Assembly: GCF_017309385.1 (NCBI RefSeq)
Contig: NZ_JAFJMJ010000001.1
Span: 2,542,001 to 2,606,000, forward strand
DNA from: Amycolatopsis sp. 195334CR
Lineage (GTDB): Bacteria > Actinomycetota > Actinomycetes > Mycobacteriales > Pseudonocardiaceae
Length of the DNA stretch: 64,000 bases
Direction: 5' to 3'
Both the position numbers and the translations under genes were made by a program. The notes under the pieces are model-generated. The model did not search any database. It was not told where the DNA came from and worked only from the letters and a program-made list of their open reading frames with translations. Positions 17,010 to 26,045 of the stretch are shown in pieces (position 1 is the stretch's first letter; each line of letters begins with the position of its first letter).

Positions 17010-17951
17010 TCACTGACCGCTCGGCGCGAGCACCTGCGCCGCCTCGGTCTCCAGTCCGGTGTGGTACTCCACGGAGTCCCCGGTGATCTGCATGAACGCC
17101 TGCTCCAGCGAGCCCTGCAGCGGGCTCAGCTCGTGCAGCACCAGATTGTGCTGGGCGGCGATCTCGCCGATCTTCGCACTGTCCAAATCGGACACGATGA
17201 GCGCGCCGTCGTCCTCGGTCACCTGCGCGCTGGCGTTGACCAGCAGCTGGCCCAGCTGGCCCTGCTGCGGGCTGCGCACCTTCACCGTGTTCTCCGACGC
17301 CCGCGCCACGAAGTCCTTTGTGGAGCTCTGCGAGATCAGCTTCCCCTTACCGATCACCACCAGCTCGCTGGCGGTCAGCGCCATTTCGGAGAGCAGGTGG
17401 CTGGAGACGAAGACCGTGCGGCCCTCGTCGGCCAGCCGGTGCATGAACTTGCGGATCCAGAGGATGCCCTCCGGGTCGAGGCCGTTGACCGGCTCGTCGA
17501 ACAGCAGCACCTCGGGGTCGCCGAGCAGGGCGGCGGCGATGCCCAGCCGCTGCGACATGCCGAGCGAGAAACCGCCGGCGCGCTTGCCGGCCACCGAGGT
17601 CAGGCCGACGGTGTCGAGCACCTCGTCCACCCGGCTCGCGGGGATCTTGTTCGACTTCGCCATCCACGCCAGGTGCGCGCGGGCGGAGCGGTTCGGGTGC
17701 ACCCACTTGGCGTCCAGCAGCGCGCCGACCGTCCTCAGTGGATTCTTCAGCTCGTGGTAGCGCTTGCCCCCGATGCGCACGCGGCCCGCGGTCGGGTTGT
17801 CCAGCCCCAGCATCATCCGCATGGTGGTGGACTTCCCGGCGCCGTTCGGGCCCAGGAAGCCGGTCACCCGCCCGGCGGTCACGCTGAACGACAACTGGTC
17901 GACGGCGAGCGTCTTCCCGTACCTCTTGGTGAGGCCTTCTGCCTCGATCAT
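17010..17951 (-). CDS. ABC transporter ATP-binding protein, BcrA/CcmA-like
   Basis: A 313-aa ATPase with Walker A GPNGAGKSTTM, a signature variant FSLGMSQRLGIAAALL, Walker B VLLFDEPVNGLDPEG and switch His in VSSHLLSEM. A C-terminal accessory region of about 90 aa follows. The LGMSQR signature is typical of BcrA/NatA exporters. ATG at 17951 with GAGGAGAC upstream. Probably works with the permease at 16217; control by the upstream two-component system is inferred from order only. Confidence 0.9.
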   Translation of the reverse strand: MIEAEGLTKRYGKTLAVDQLSFSVTAGRVTGFLGPNGAGKSTTMRMMLGLDNPTAGRVRIGGKRYHELKNPLRTVGALLDAKWVHPNRSARAHLAWMAKSNKIPASRVDEVLDTVGLTSVAGKRAGGFSLGMSQRLGIAAALLGDPEVLLFDEPVNGLDPEGILWIRKFMHRLADEGRTVFVSSHLLSEMALTASELVVIGKGKLISQSSTKDFVARASENTVKVRSPQQGQLGQLLVNASAQVTEDDGALIVSDLDSAKIGEIAAQHNLVLHELSPLQGSLEQAFMQITGDSVEYHTGLETEAAQVLAPSGQ

Positions 17952-18118
17952 GTCTCCTCCTCGGCAGCGGATCGCCGGATGCGAGACCCATCGTTTCCCG
18001 GCGCCGCACCGTCGCGCGTCATCCCTGGGAGCCAACTTCCCACCCGACTGCAGTCGTAGCTTGGCCTGCCCGGAGGTAGTAGGCGATCGGTGATCCCCCT
18101 GAGGGGACCCTGAATTCG

Positions 18119-18775
18119 CTAAGAAACACCCGGACGGGTCAGGCCGGTCTCGTACGCGAGCACCACCGCCTGCACCCGGTCGCGGAGATCGAGTTTCGCC
18201 AGAATGCGCCCGACGTGCGTTTTCACCGTGGCCTCGGACAGGAAGAGGGCCTCGGCGATCTCGGTGTTGGACATTCCCTTGGCGATCAAGACCAAAACCT
18301 CGCGCTCCCGTTCGGTGAGCACGTTCAGCACGGAGGCGTCCCGCAACGGCGCGCCCCCGGTGCCGACGAAGCGGTCCAGCAGCCGCCGCGTCACCGACGG
18401 CGACACCACGGCCTCCCCGCCGGCCACCGACCGCAACGCGGAGACCAGGTGGTCCGGCGGGGTGTCCTTGAGCAGGAAGCCGCTGGCCCCGCCGCGCAAC
18501 GCGGCGTAGACGTACTCGTCCAGGTCGAAGGTGGTCATCACGAGCACGCGCGCGGTCCCGGCGTCGACGATCAGCTTGGTCGCCTCGACCCCGTCGAGCA
18601 CCGGCATGCGGACGTCCATCAGCACCACGTCGGGCCGCAGTTCCGCGGCCAGGCGCGCGGCCTCCTCGCCGTTGCCCGCCTCACCGACCACGTCGATGTC
18701 GGGCTGGGCGCCGAGCACCATGCGGAAGCCGACGCGCATCAGTTCCTGGTCGTCGACCAGCACCACCCGGATCAC
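18119..18775 (-). CDS. LuxR/NarL-family response regulator
   Basis: A 218-aa response regulator with Asp54 in LMDVRMPVLDG, Lys in GFLLKDTPPDH, HTH LTEREREVLVLIAKGMSNTE and SEATVKTHVGRILAKL. GTG start at 18775 overlaps the kinase stop (GTGA). A 167-bp gap then leads to the ABC ATPase on the same strand, so this regulator could drive the transporter promoter in that gap. Confidence 0.9.
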   Translation of the reverse strand: MIRVVLVDDQELMRVGFRMVLGAQPDIDVVGEAGNGEEAARLAAELRPDVVLMDVRMPVLDGVEATKLIVDAGTARVLVMTTFDLDEYVYAALRGGASGFLLKDTPPDHLVSALRSVAGGEAVVSPSVTRRLLDRFVGTGGAPLRDASVLNVLTEREREVLVLIAKGMSNTEIAEALFLSEATVKTHVGRILAKLDLRDRVQAVVLAYETGLTRPGVS

Positions 18776-19998
18776 GAGTCCAACCTAACCGGCAGCGTGG
18801 CGTGCACCCGCCAGCCACCACCCGGCCGGGGGCCGACCTCCAGCTTGCCGCCGAGCACGTTCGCCCGTTCGCGCATGCCGATCAGCCCGTTGCCGCCGGG
18901 CAGCTGGGCGGTCATGGCCGGTGCGCCCGTCGCCGCCGTGGCGCCTCGAGCCGGTACCGGCACCGGCCGCACGCCGTTGCCGTTGTCGGTCACCTCGATC
19001 CGCACGCCGTCGGCCTGGCGGTGCACCTTGACCACCGCCTTCGCGCCGGGGCCGCCGTGCTTGAGCGTGTTCGTCAGCGACTCCTGCACGATCCGGTAGA
19101 CGCCGAGCGACACCCCGGCGGGCAGGTCGTCGAAGTTCTCGTCGACCTCCACCTCGACCGGTACCCCGGCGGCGCCGACCCGCTGGGCCAGTTCGGTCAG
19201 CGAGCTGGCGTTGGGCTGCGGCACCCGCGGTTCGTTCTCGGCGTCCTCGTTGCGCAGCACGTCCAGCAGCCGCCGCAGCTCGGCGAGCGCGCCGCGGCCG
19301 GTCTCGGAGATGGTCTGCACCGCGCGCTCGGCCAGGTCCGGGTTGGATCGGATGGCGTAGGAGGCGCCGTCGGCCTGCACCACGATCACGCTGACCGCGT
19401 GCGCGACCACGTCGTGCAGTTCGCGCGCGATCCGGCCGCGTTCGTTGGCCACCGCGATCCGGGTGGCCTGGTCTCGTTCGGTCTCCAGCAGGTGCAACCT
19501 GGCCTCCACTTCCGCGTGGTACGCGCGCCGCGCCCCGACGAACTCGCCCAGCAGCCAGCAGAAGGCGTAGGCGAGCACGACCAGGATGAGGTTGATCATC
19601 AACTCGTCGGTGCGCTGCACGAACAGCTGGATCGTGCTGGCCGCCATGGTGATCAGCAGGTACAGCGCGCCGTGGCGCCGTCCCGCGTAGACGACCAGGG
19701 TGTAGACCGCGATCATGCCGGCGAAGAACCCGGCGATGCCCAGTTCGAGCCCGCCGTGCACGGTGCCGATCAGCAGTGCCGCGTAACCCGCCCACACCGG
19801 CCGCTTGCGCCGGAACACCACCGGCAGCACGACCAGGAAGTCCACCGGCACGGTGACGTACCACGGGTGGACCGCCAGCCCGGTTTCCTCGCTGGCCGAC
19901 ACCACGAAGAGCAGCAGGTCGAACAACAACAGCAACAGGGCTATGCAGCTGTCCCCGACCATCGGGTGTTTCCGTAACCAGAGACTGAGCCGGCGCAC
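18772..19998 (-). CDS. Sensor histidine kinase, DesK/NarL-type
   Basis: A 408-aa kinase with an N-terminal membrane domain (about five TM, residues 15-155), a short coiled linker, HisKA_3 with His195 in RELHDVVAHAVSV, then HATPase (RIVQESLTNTLKHG, GGNGLIGMRERANVL) containing an Ala/Pro/Gly-rich insert between N and G boxes. GTG start at 19998; an internal ATG at codon 13 is less likely as it trims the basic N-terminus. Divergent by 129 bp from the first dynamin-like gene. Confidence 0.9.
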   Translation of the reverse strand: MRRLSLWLRKHPMVGDSCIALLLLLFDLLLFVVSASEETGLAVHPWYVTVPVDFLVVLPVVFRRKRPVWAGYAALLIGTVHGGLELGIAGFFAGMIAVYTLVVYAGRRHGALYLLITMAASTIQLFVQRTDELMINLILVVLAYAFCWLLGEFVGARRAYHAEVEARLHLLETERDQATRIAVANERGRIARELHDVVAHAVSVIVVQADGASYAIRSNPDLAERAVQTISETGRGALAELRRLLDVLRNEDAENEPRVPQPNASSLTELAQRVGAAGVPVEVEVDENFDDLPAGVSLGVYRIVQESLTNTLKHGGPGAKAVVKVHRQADGVRIEVTDNGNGVRPVPVPARGATAATGAPAMTAQLPGGNGLIGMRERANVLGGKLEVGPRPGGGWRVHATLPVRLDS

Positions 19999-20127
19999 GG
20001 AATCAAGCGTAGGTCCGCTGGCCGGAAGGCCGCGTCGCCCGCCGGGACCACCTTCGATGCGACCGCAGGATGACGGGCATGATTACCCCCGACGGCAGTC
20101 AGCCCGCGGCATCGGGGAGGGAAGCGC

Positions 20128-21708
20128 GTGACGGCACCGGCGGAACAGGGTGGGCGCCTCGCGGGGCCCCTGTCCACCTCGGTCGGCAACCTCTGCCACC
20201 GGCTGCAGTCCCAGGTCTCCGCGCGCACCGCGGCCGGGTTCGCCGAGGTGATGCGCCGGCTCGGCGCGCCACTGCAGGTGGCCGTGGCCGGCCGGATCAA
20301 GTCGGGGAAGTCCACCCTGGTCAACGCGCTGATCGGGCGCCGGGTGGCGCCGACCGACGTGGGCGAGTGCACCCGGTTGGTCACCCGCTTCCAGTACGGC
20401 ACGGTGGACCGGGTCGAGGTGGTCTTCCTCGACGGCCGCAAGCAGGTGCTCCCGTTCGCGCCGGACGGCAGCATCCCGGCCGAGCTGGGCGTGAACATCG
20501 ACGAGGTGTCGCACCTGGAGGCGTACCTGACCAACGCCGTGCTCCAGGGCATGACGGTGATCGACACCCCCGGCCTCGGCTCGCTCGACGCCGCGTCGGT
20601 GTCGCGCACCGAGGAGCTGCTCGGCGCGGCCAAGCACCGCAAGGGCGAGGACGGCGACGAGGAGGGTTCCGACGAACTCGACGACACCTCCCGCAACGCC
20701 GTCGCCGGGGCCGAGGCCGTGCTCTACGTGGTCACCCAGGGCGTGCGTGCCGACGACCAGCAGGCGCTGGCCGCCTTCACCGCCGCCACGGCCAGCCGCG
20801 AGGCGGGCCCGGTGAACGCGATCGCGGTGCTCAACAAGGCCGACACGATCGCGCCCGAGTCGGTGGACGGCGCCGGTGACGACGTGTGGAAGGCGGCGAC
20901 CATGCTCGCCGAGAAGCAGGCCGCCACGCTGAAGCCGCGGGTGGCCGACGTGCTGCCGGTGATCGGCCTGCTCGCCGAGTCCGCCGAGTCGGGTGCCTTC
21001 ACCTCCGCCGACGCCGACGCGCTCCGCCAGCTCTCCGAGGTCGACGGCGCCTCGCTGGAGACCATGCTGATCTCCGCGGACATCTTCACCACCTGGGAGT
21101 GCGACGTCCCGTCCGGCATCCGGCTGCGGTTGCTGGAGAAGCTCGACCTCTACGGCATCCGCAGCGCGATCGACGCGATCCGCGCCGAACCGGAGCTCAC
21201 CGCGGGCGCGTTGCGGCGCAAGCTGCTCGACGCCTCCGGCCTGGCCGCGGTCCGCGCCCGGCTGGCGATGGTGTTCGCCGCCCGCGCCGACGGCATCAAG
21301 GCCGCCGCCGCGCTCGCCTCGGTGACCGCGCTGGCGCACGCCTCCGGTGACCCGGCCGAACGCCAGCGCGTGCACGACGCGATCGAGGTGCTGCTCGCCA
21401 AGCCGGAGGCGCACCAGCTGCGCCTGCTGGAGGCGCTGACCCTGGTCGCCTCCGGCGCGGTCGACATGCCGGAGGACCTGGCCGAGGAGGTGCTGCGGGT
21501 CGGCAGCAACGCCGACATCGGCGCGCAGCTGGGCATGCCCGGCCGTCCCCGGCCGGAACTGGCGGCCTACGCGCTCGAACGCGCGGGCTGGTGGCGGTCG
21601 TTCGCCTCCTTCGGCGCGACCCCGGCGCAGAGCCGGGTCGCGCACGTGGTGCACCGGGCGTACTTCCTCATCTGGCAGCAGATACGGACCGATAGTCCGG
21701 CAGGCTGA
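20128..21708 (+). CDS. Dynamin-like GTPase, IniC/IniA-type
   Basis: A 526-aa GTPase. G1 GRIKSGKS (residues 55-62), G3 DTPG (146-149) and G4 NKAD (236-239) are intact. An acidic linker (GEDGDEEGSDELDD) sits after switch II. The C-terminal half is helical but lacks a clear hydrophobic paddle, as in mycobacterial IniC. GTG start with GGGGAGGGA upstream. A longer partner with a membrane hairpin lies 2.5 kb downstream. Likely role: envelope membrane remodelling under stress. The last 41 bp overlap the convergent monooxygenase. Confidence 0.87.
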   Translation: MTAPAEQGGRLAGPLSTSVGNLCHRLQSQVSARTAAGFAEVMRRLGAPLQVAVAGRIKSGKSTLVNALIGRRVAPTDVGECTRLVTRFQYGTVDRVEVVFLDGRKQVLPFAPDGSIPAELGVNIDEVSHLEAYLTNAVLQGMTVIDTPGLGSLDAASVSRTEELLGAAKHRKGEDGDEEGSDELDDTSRNAVAGAEAVLYVVTQGVRADDQQALAAFTAATASREAGPVNAIAVLNKADTIAPESVDGAGDDVWKAATMLAEKQAATLKPRVADVLPVIGLLAESAESGAFTSADADALRQLSEVDGASLETMLISADIFTTWECDVPSGIRLRLLEKLDLYGIRSAIDAIRAEPELTAGALRRKLLDASGLAAVRARLAMVFAARADGIKAAAALASVTALAHASGDPAERQRVHDAIEVLLAKPEAHQLRLLEALTLVASGAVDMPEDLAEEVLRVGSNADIGAQLGMPGRPRPELAAYALERAGWWRSFASFGATPAQSRVAHVVHRAYFLIWQQIRTDSPAG

Positions 21709-22852
21709 CGTTCTGGCTGATCTCCTCGCCCGCCTTGAGCATCAGCTTCATCAGCAGCTTGTTGCTCATCGACTTGTCCCGCAGCCAGATGGCGAAGGCG
21801 GAGCTCGGGGCGAAGAACCGGCCGGTGCGATCGCCGCCCTGCTGGCACGCCGTGGCGAAGTCCCGCAGCAGGTCCTCGTAGCGGGTGAAGGCGGTGCGGT
21901 GGTCGGACCTGGCCAGTTCCCCGGCCAGCACGTAGGCCGCGACCATCGCCGTCCCGGTGCCCATGCCGCCGAGGGTGGCCCCGCACGCGGCGTCGCCGAT
22001 CAGCCCGATCCGGCCGGTCGACCAGGAAGGCACGTCGGCGCGGCTGATCGAATCGAAGTACAGCTGCTCCGCCGCGGGGAGCGTGGCCACGATCTCCGGC
22101 ACCCGCCAGCCCATCCCGGCCAGCCCCTCGGTGATGAGCCGTTTCTGCTGGTCGACGTCCCGCCGGTGGTACGTCAGCTCCGGTGACGCGAACACCACGT
22201 AGGCCCCGGCCATCGCCGGGTCCAGGTGGTCGATTCCCACCCCCGCGTACTTGCCGGGGGCGGTGTGCCCGAGCGAGGTCTCGCCCAGCCAGGACGGGGT
22301 CGGCAGCTCCCAGCCCGCGACGTAGTACCCGAGGTGGCTGACGAACCGCTCCTCCGGCCCGAAGGCCAGCCCGCGCACGTTCGAGTGCAGCCCGTCCGCG
22401 CCGATGACCAGGTCGAAGGTGCGTTCGAGCCCGCTTTCGAAGGTCACCTCCACGGCGTCGCCGGTGTCGGTCAGCGAGCTGATGGAGTCGCCGAAGACGT
22501 ACTCGGTGGTGTTCGCGCTGTGCTCGCGCAGGATCGTGGACAGGTCGGAGCGCCGGATCTCCACCGCGCCACCGGCGAACTCGATCGGCAGCTCCAGCCG
22601 CACCCGGCCGCGCTTGTCGACGAACCGCGACGGCATGCCGCCGGTCTGCCGCTCGCGGATCTTCTCGAGCACGCCCATCCGCTCCAGCACGGTCAGGTGC
22701 GCTTCCCCGCGGAAGTCCACCGCGTACCCGCCCTCGCGCGGGGCCGGGGCCACCTCCACCACGGTCGGCCGGAAGCCGTAGTGGCCCAGCCAGTAGGCCA
22801 GTGCCGGTCCGGCCACGCTCGCGCCGGAGATCAGCACGTTCTTGCCGCTCAT
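21668..22852 (-). CDS. FAD-dependent monooxygenase (PHBH-like)
   Basis: A 394-aa class A flavoprotein oxygenase with ISGASVAGPALAYWLGHYG (dinucleotide fold), the DG motif in LVIGADGLHSNVRG and the second FAD motif GRIGLIGDAACG. NAD(P)H-dependent hydroxylation of an aromatic or polyketide-like substrate is the family reaction. ATG 22852 is preferred over TTG 22864 because GGGGGACG is well spaced. Divergent from a TetR gene, a common inducible detoxification pair that interrupts the dynamin region. Confidence 0.88.
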   Translation of the reverse strand: MSGKNVLISGASVAGPALAYWLGHYGFRPTVVEVAPAPREGGYAVDFRGEAHLTVLERMGVLEKIRERQTGGMPSRFVDKRGRVRLELPIEFAGGAVEIRRSDLSTILREHSANTTEYVFGDSISSLTDTGDAVEVTFESGLERTFDLVIGADGLHSNVRGLAFGPEERFVSHLGYYVAGWELPTPSWLGETSLGHTAPGKYAGVGIDHLDPAMAGAYVVFASPELTYHRRDVDQQKRLITEGLAGMGWRVPEIVATLPAAEQLYFDSISRADVPSWSTGRIGLIGDAACGATLGGMGTGTAMVAAYVLAGELARSDHRTAFTRYEDLLRDFATACQQGGDRTGRFFAPSSAFAIWLRDKSMSNKLLMKLMLKAGEEISQNVSLPDYRSVSAAR

Positions 22853-22882
22853 CTCGTCCCCCAAAACAGTATCCCATGGAAA

Positions 22883-22902
22883 CAGTTATTACTGTGTACA
22901 GT
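22883..22902. promoter_or_regulatory. Overlapping inverted repeats, candidate TetR operator
   Basis: CAGTTATTACTG (22883-22894) and ACTGTGTACAGT (22891-22902) overlap, sharing an ACTG, in the 93-bp gap between the monooxygenase and TetR genes. Further CAGT/CAGTTTT copies flank them on both sides. The AT-rich, repeat-dense layout fits a TetR operator covering both divergent promoters. Confidence 0.5.
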
Positions 22903-22945
22903 GGAAGCAGTTTTGTTGGCAAGTCCTTTTTCGCGAGGAGCACCC

Positions 22946-23644
22946 GTGACGGTGATCGACGGCGTGGCCGGCGCGAAGCTGCTGTGGGAGCCCCGCACCC
23001 CCGGCGCCCGCGGCCCGAAACCGGTGCTCAGCGTGGATCGGATCGTCGCGGTGGCCACCGAGTTGGCCGACGCCGAGGGCCTGGCCGCGGTGTCCATGCA
23101 GCGGATCGCCGACGAACTGGGCTTCACCAAGATGTCGCTCTACCGGCACGTGCCGGGCAAGGCCGACCTGGTCGCGGTGATGACCGACCGGGCCTTCGGC
23201 GAGCCGGTCGACCTGGCCGACGGCGACTGGCGCACGCAGCTCGGCGAGTGGTGCGGGCGGATGTACGCCGCGCTCGACCGGCACCCGTGGCTGCTCGACA
23301 GCTCGCTGTGCCCGCGGGTGTGGGGGCCGTACGAGCTGGGCTGGGTCGATCGCGCGCTGGCCGCGCTCGACGGCACCGGCCTGACCGGCGCCGAACGCCT
23401 GGACGCGGTCGCCACGCTGTCCGGGCACCTGCGGGCCATCGCCGAGCAGGCCAGGAACTCGGCCACCCCGGAAGCCGATTTCTCCCGGACTCTCGGCGCG
23501 CTGATGGCCGCGCACGGCGAGCGCTTCCCGGCGATGGCCGCGGCGGTGGCGGAGTCGGCCGATGGCGGTCAGGACAACGCGCTGGCGTTCGGCCTGGAGC
23601 GAATCCTCGACGGACTTGCCGTACTCATCGACGGCCGCCGGTAG
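22946..23644 (+). CDS. TetR family regulator (TetR_C-type)
   Basis: A 232-aa regulator. The HTH is LAAVSMQRIADELGFTKMSLYRHVPGKADL, and the C-terminal ligand domain resembles tetracycline-repressor class members (HPWLLDSS, AERLDAVATLSGHLRA). GTG start at 22946 with GAGGAG 6 bp upstream; the long in-frame extension overlaps the oxygenase antisense and is not credible. Likely represses the divergent monooxygenase and itself. Confidence 0.87.
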   Translation: MTVIDGVAGAKLLWEPRTPGARGPKPVLSVDRIVAVATELADAEGLAAVSMQRIADELGFTKMSLYRHVPGKADLVAVMTDRAFGEPVDLADGDWRTQLGEWCGRMYAALDRHPWLLDSSLCPRVWGPYELGWVDRALAALDGTGLTGAERLDAVATLSGHLRAIAEQARNSATPEADFSRTLGALMAAHGERFPAMAAAVAESADGGQDNALAFGLERILDGLAVLIDGRR

Positions 23645-23694
23645 CACTGGGCTATTTTTCCCCGGACAACGTTCGGGGTGTGGGGGTGGCAGGG

Positions 23695-24174
23695 ATGTCG
23701 TTGTGGTCCCGCAAGAACGACCGGATCGACGTGAGCGACGCCGACGACGAGCCGACCAGCAAGATCGCCGCGACCAGCCTCGCCGAAATCATCGAGTCCG
23801 TGGACGGAACCGCCGCGCGGCCCGCCGCGTCGGAACCCGATGTGGAGCCCGTAGGAGTGATCGTGCCCGGCGGGGACGTGGACCAGGCGTCCGTCGAACG
23901 GCAAACGCTGATCCAGCTGTGCCTGTACGCGCTGGACCGCGCACGCAGTGGCGGTGTGGTGGAACGCCTGGAACAGGGCCTGGCCGAGGTCGGCGTGCGG
24001 GCGTTGCGCCCGGACGGTGAGCGCTTCGACCCGGCGGTGCACGAGGCGGGCGGCGCGGTGCCGACCGAGGACCCGGCGCTGGACGGCATCGTCGCGGAGA
24101 CCGAGGTGGTCGGCTTCGCCGACCGCGACCGGCTGCTTCGTGCCCCGATCGTCACCGTGTACACCCGGAAGTAG
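23695..24174 (+). CDS. GrpE-like nucleotide exchange factor domain protein
   Basis: A 159-aa protein. The N-terminal 70 residues are acidic and low-complexity. The C-terminal part matches the GrpE beta-domain pattern: GLAEVGVRALRPDGERFDPA, HEAGGAVPTEDPAL, ending in a strand with VYTRK. The long coiled coil of true GrpE is short here. ATG at 23695 is used; GTG 23686 is the alternative. It ends 14 bp before the second dynamin-like gene and is probably cotranscribed. No DnaK is in the window. Confidence 0.75.
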   Translation: MSLWSRKNDRIDVSDADDEPTSKIAATSLAEIIESVDGTAARPAASEPDVEPVGVIVPGGDVDQASVERQTLIQLCLYALDRARSGGVVERLEQGLAEVGVRALRPDGERFDPAVHEAGGAVPTEDPALDGIVAETEVVGFADRDRLLRAPIVTVYTRK

Positions 24175-24188
24175 ATAGCCTTTGGTGC

Positions 24189-26045
24189 GTGACCGCACCA
24201 GCCGCACTCGGATCCGTCGGTAAGCCCACCCTGCCCGCGCAGGTGAAGCAGGCCAGGGAAACCCTGCTGACGCTGCTGCGCGAGCTGGACCCGCAGGCCG
24301 CCAGGTGGGTGGAGGACCTGCGCAAGGCCCGGCCGAAGAAGCCCTCCGTGGTGGTCGTCGGCGAGACCAACCGCGGGAAGAGTTCCCTGGTCAACGCGCT
24401 GCTGGCGATGCCGGGCCTGTCCCCGGTCGACGCGAACGTGGCCACCGCGACCTACCTGGTCTTCGAGCACGCCGAGGCGTGGTCGGCGCAGGCCTGCTAC
24501 CCCGGTCAGCTGGCCCCGGTCGGGGTCGAGATGAACGAGCTGATCCGCTGGGTGTCGGCGGGCCACGACCTGCCGGAGGGCCAGCTCCCGCCGCGCTACG
24601 TCGAGGTGAGCGGCCCGGTCCCGCTGCTCGAACGCGTGTCCATTGTGGATACCCCCGGCGTGGGCGGGCTGGACTCGATGCACGCCGAGCTGGCGATGGA
24701 GGCGGCGGCCAACGCCACCGCGCTGCTGTTCGTGGTGGACGCCTCGGCGCCGTTCACCTCCAGCGAGCTGAACTTCCTGCGCAGCATGGGCGACCGCGTC
24801 GAGACGGTGTTGTTCGCGCTGACCAAGACCGACCAGTTCCGCGGCTGGCGGCAGGTGCTCGACGCCGACCGCGAGCTGCTCCGCGAGCACGCGCCCCGCT
24901 TCGCCGATTCGGTGTTCCACCCGGTCTCGGCGCGCATGTTCGAGATGGCCGCGAAGGCACCCAACGAGCAGGCGATGACCATGCTGCGCGAGCGGTCCGG
25001 CGTGGCCGAGCTGCAGGCCGCGATGCAGGAGATGCTGGTCGGCCGGTCCGCCATGCTCGGGGAGGCGAACACGCTGCGCGCGCTGTCCAGCGCACTCGCC
25101 GAGCAGCACGCGAAGCTGCAGGGCGAGCGCCGCGCGCTGTCGGCGGGCGAGGCCGAGGCCGAGTCGCTGCGCGAACGCCGCGACCAGCTCGCCGCCGAGC
25201 GCCGGTCGTCCACCCGCGGCTGGCAGCTGCGGCTGCGCGGAGAGATCCAGCGGACCAGGGTGGAGATCGGGCACGAGGGCAACCGCCAGATGCGCGACGC
25301 CCAGTCCTACTTCCGCCAGCAGATCGACGCGGCCAAGCGCGAGCAGATCCAGGAGCTGCCCGGGCAGGTCGACGTCGCGCTGCAGACGATCTCCCAGCGC
25401 ATGTCGCTGGCCCTGGCGCAGCGGCTCAACCAGGTGACCGACGTGGCGCTGGCCGAACTGTTCTCGCCGGAGGAGCTGGACGTCATCCGCGCGCAGTTCG
25501 CCAGGGCGGGCGGCCCGCCGGTGGTGCTGCGGCCGCCGGACAAGCGGCCGCCGACCGCCGAGGACAAGCTGCTGGTGTTCATGGGCGTCTCCGGCGGGGT
25601 CGGCGCGGGCAAGCTGGTGGCCGCGCCGCTGGCCGGGTTCGCCCTGTTCAACCCGGTGGTGCTGCCCGCCACCATCGTGATCGGGCTGGGCGCCGGCTGG
25701 TGGATGGCCAGGACCCGGCGGCACGCGGCGGACAAGCAGCACATGAAGCAGTGGCTGGTGGAGTCCATCGCGGACGCCCGCTCCACGCTGGACCAGCTGG
25801 TCGCCGAGCAGCTGATCGAGGCGGAGCAGCAGCTGTCGCTGGCGCTCGACGAGGCGCTCGGCCGCCGGATCGAGGCGATCGAGGCCGAGCTGAAGGAAGT
25901 CGACAAGACGATCAAGATGGGCACCCAGGAGCGCGCGAAGAAGCTCAGCCTGGTCACCAAGCGGATCACGCAGGTGAACGAGGGCCGGGAGCGCGCCGAG
26001 GGGTTCCTCTCCCGGATCCGGACGCTGAGGGACAAGACATCGTGA
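24189..26045 (+). CDS. Dynamin-like GTPase with membrane hairpin, IniA-type
   Basis: A 618-aa protein with G1 GETNRGKSS (residues 58-66), G3 DTPG (154-157) and G4 TKTD (212-215). Extended helical or coiled segments follow (about 290-400), then a hydrophobic hairpin (about 462-508, AGKLVAAPLAGFALFNPVV onward) as in the membrane paddle of bacterial dynamin-like proteins, and a second Lys/Glu-rich coiled coil. GTG start. Its stop overlaps the next gene start (GTGA). Family knowledge links such proteins to membrane fission or repair under cell-wall drugs. Confidence 0.88.
   Translation: MTAPAALGSVGKPTLPAQVKQARETLLTLLRELDPQAARWVEDLRKARPKKPSVVVVGETNRGKSSLVNALLAMPGLSPVDANVATATYLVFEHAEAWSAQACYPGQLAPVGVEMNELIRWVSAGHDLPEGQLPPRYVEVSGPVPLLERVSIVDTPGVGGLDSMHAELAMEAAANATALLFVVDASAPFTSSELNFLRSMGDRVETVLFALTKTDQFRGWRQVLDADRELLREHAPRFADSVFHPVSARMFEMAAKAPNEQAMTMLRERSGVAELQAAMQEMLVGRSAMLGEANTLRALSSALAEQHAKLQGERRALSAGEAEAESLRERRDQLAAERRSSTRGWQLRLRGEIQRTRVEIGHEGNRQMRDAQSYFRQQIDAAKREQIQELPGQVDVALQTISQRMSLALAQRLNQVTDVALAELFSPEELDVIRAQFARAGGPPVVLRPPDKRPPTAEDKLLVFMGVSGGVGAGKLVAAPLAGFALFNPVVLPATIVIGLGAGWWMARTRRHAADKQHMKQWLVESIADARSTLDQLVAEQLIEAEQQLSLALDEALGRRIEAIEAELKEVDKTIKMGTQERAKKLSLVTKRITQVNEGRERAEGFLSRIRTLRDKTS

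Noticed and set aside
23660..23678. CCCCG/CGGGG dyad before the GrpE-like gene as a terminator
   Set aside because: The stem is only five solid pairs with mismatches at the centre and no U-tract; could be incidental.
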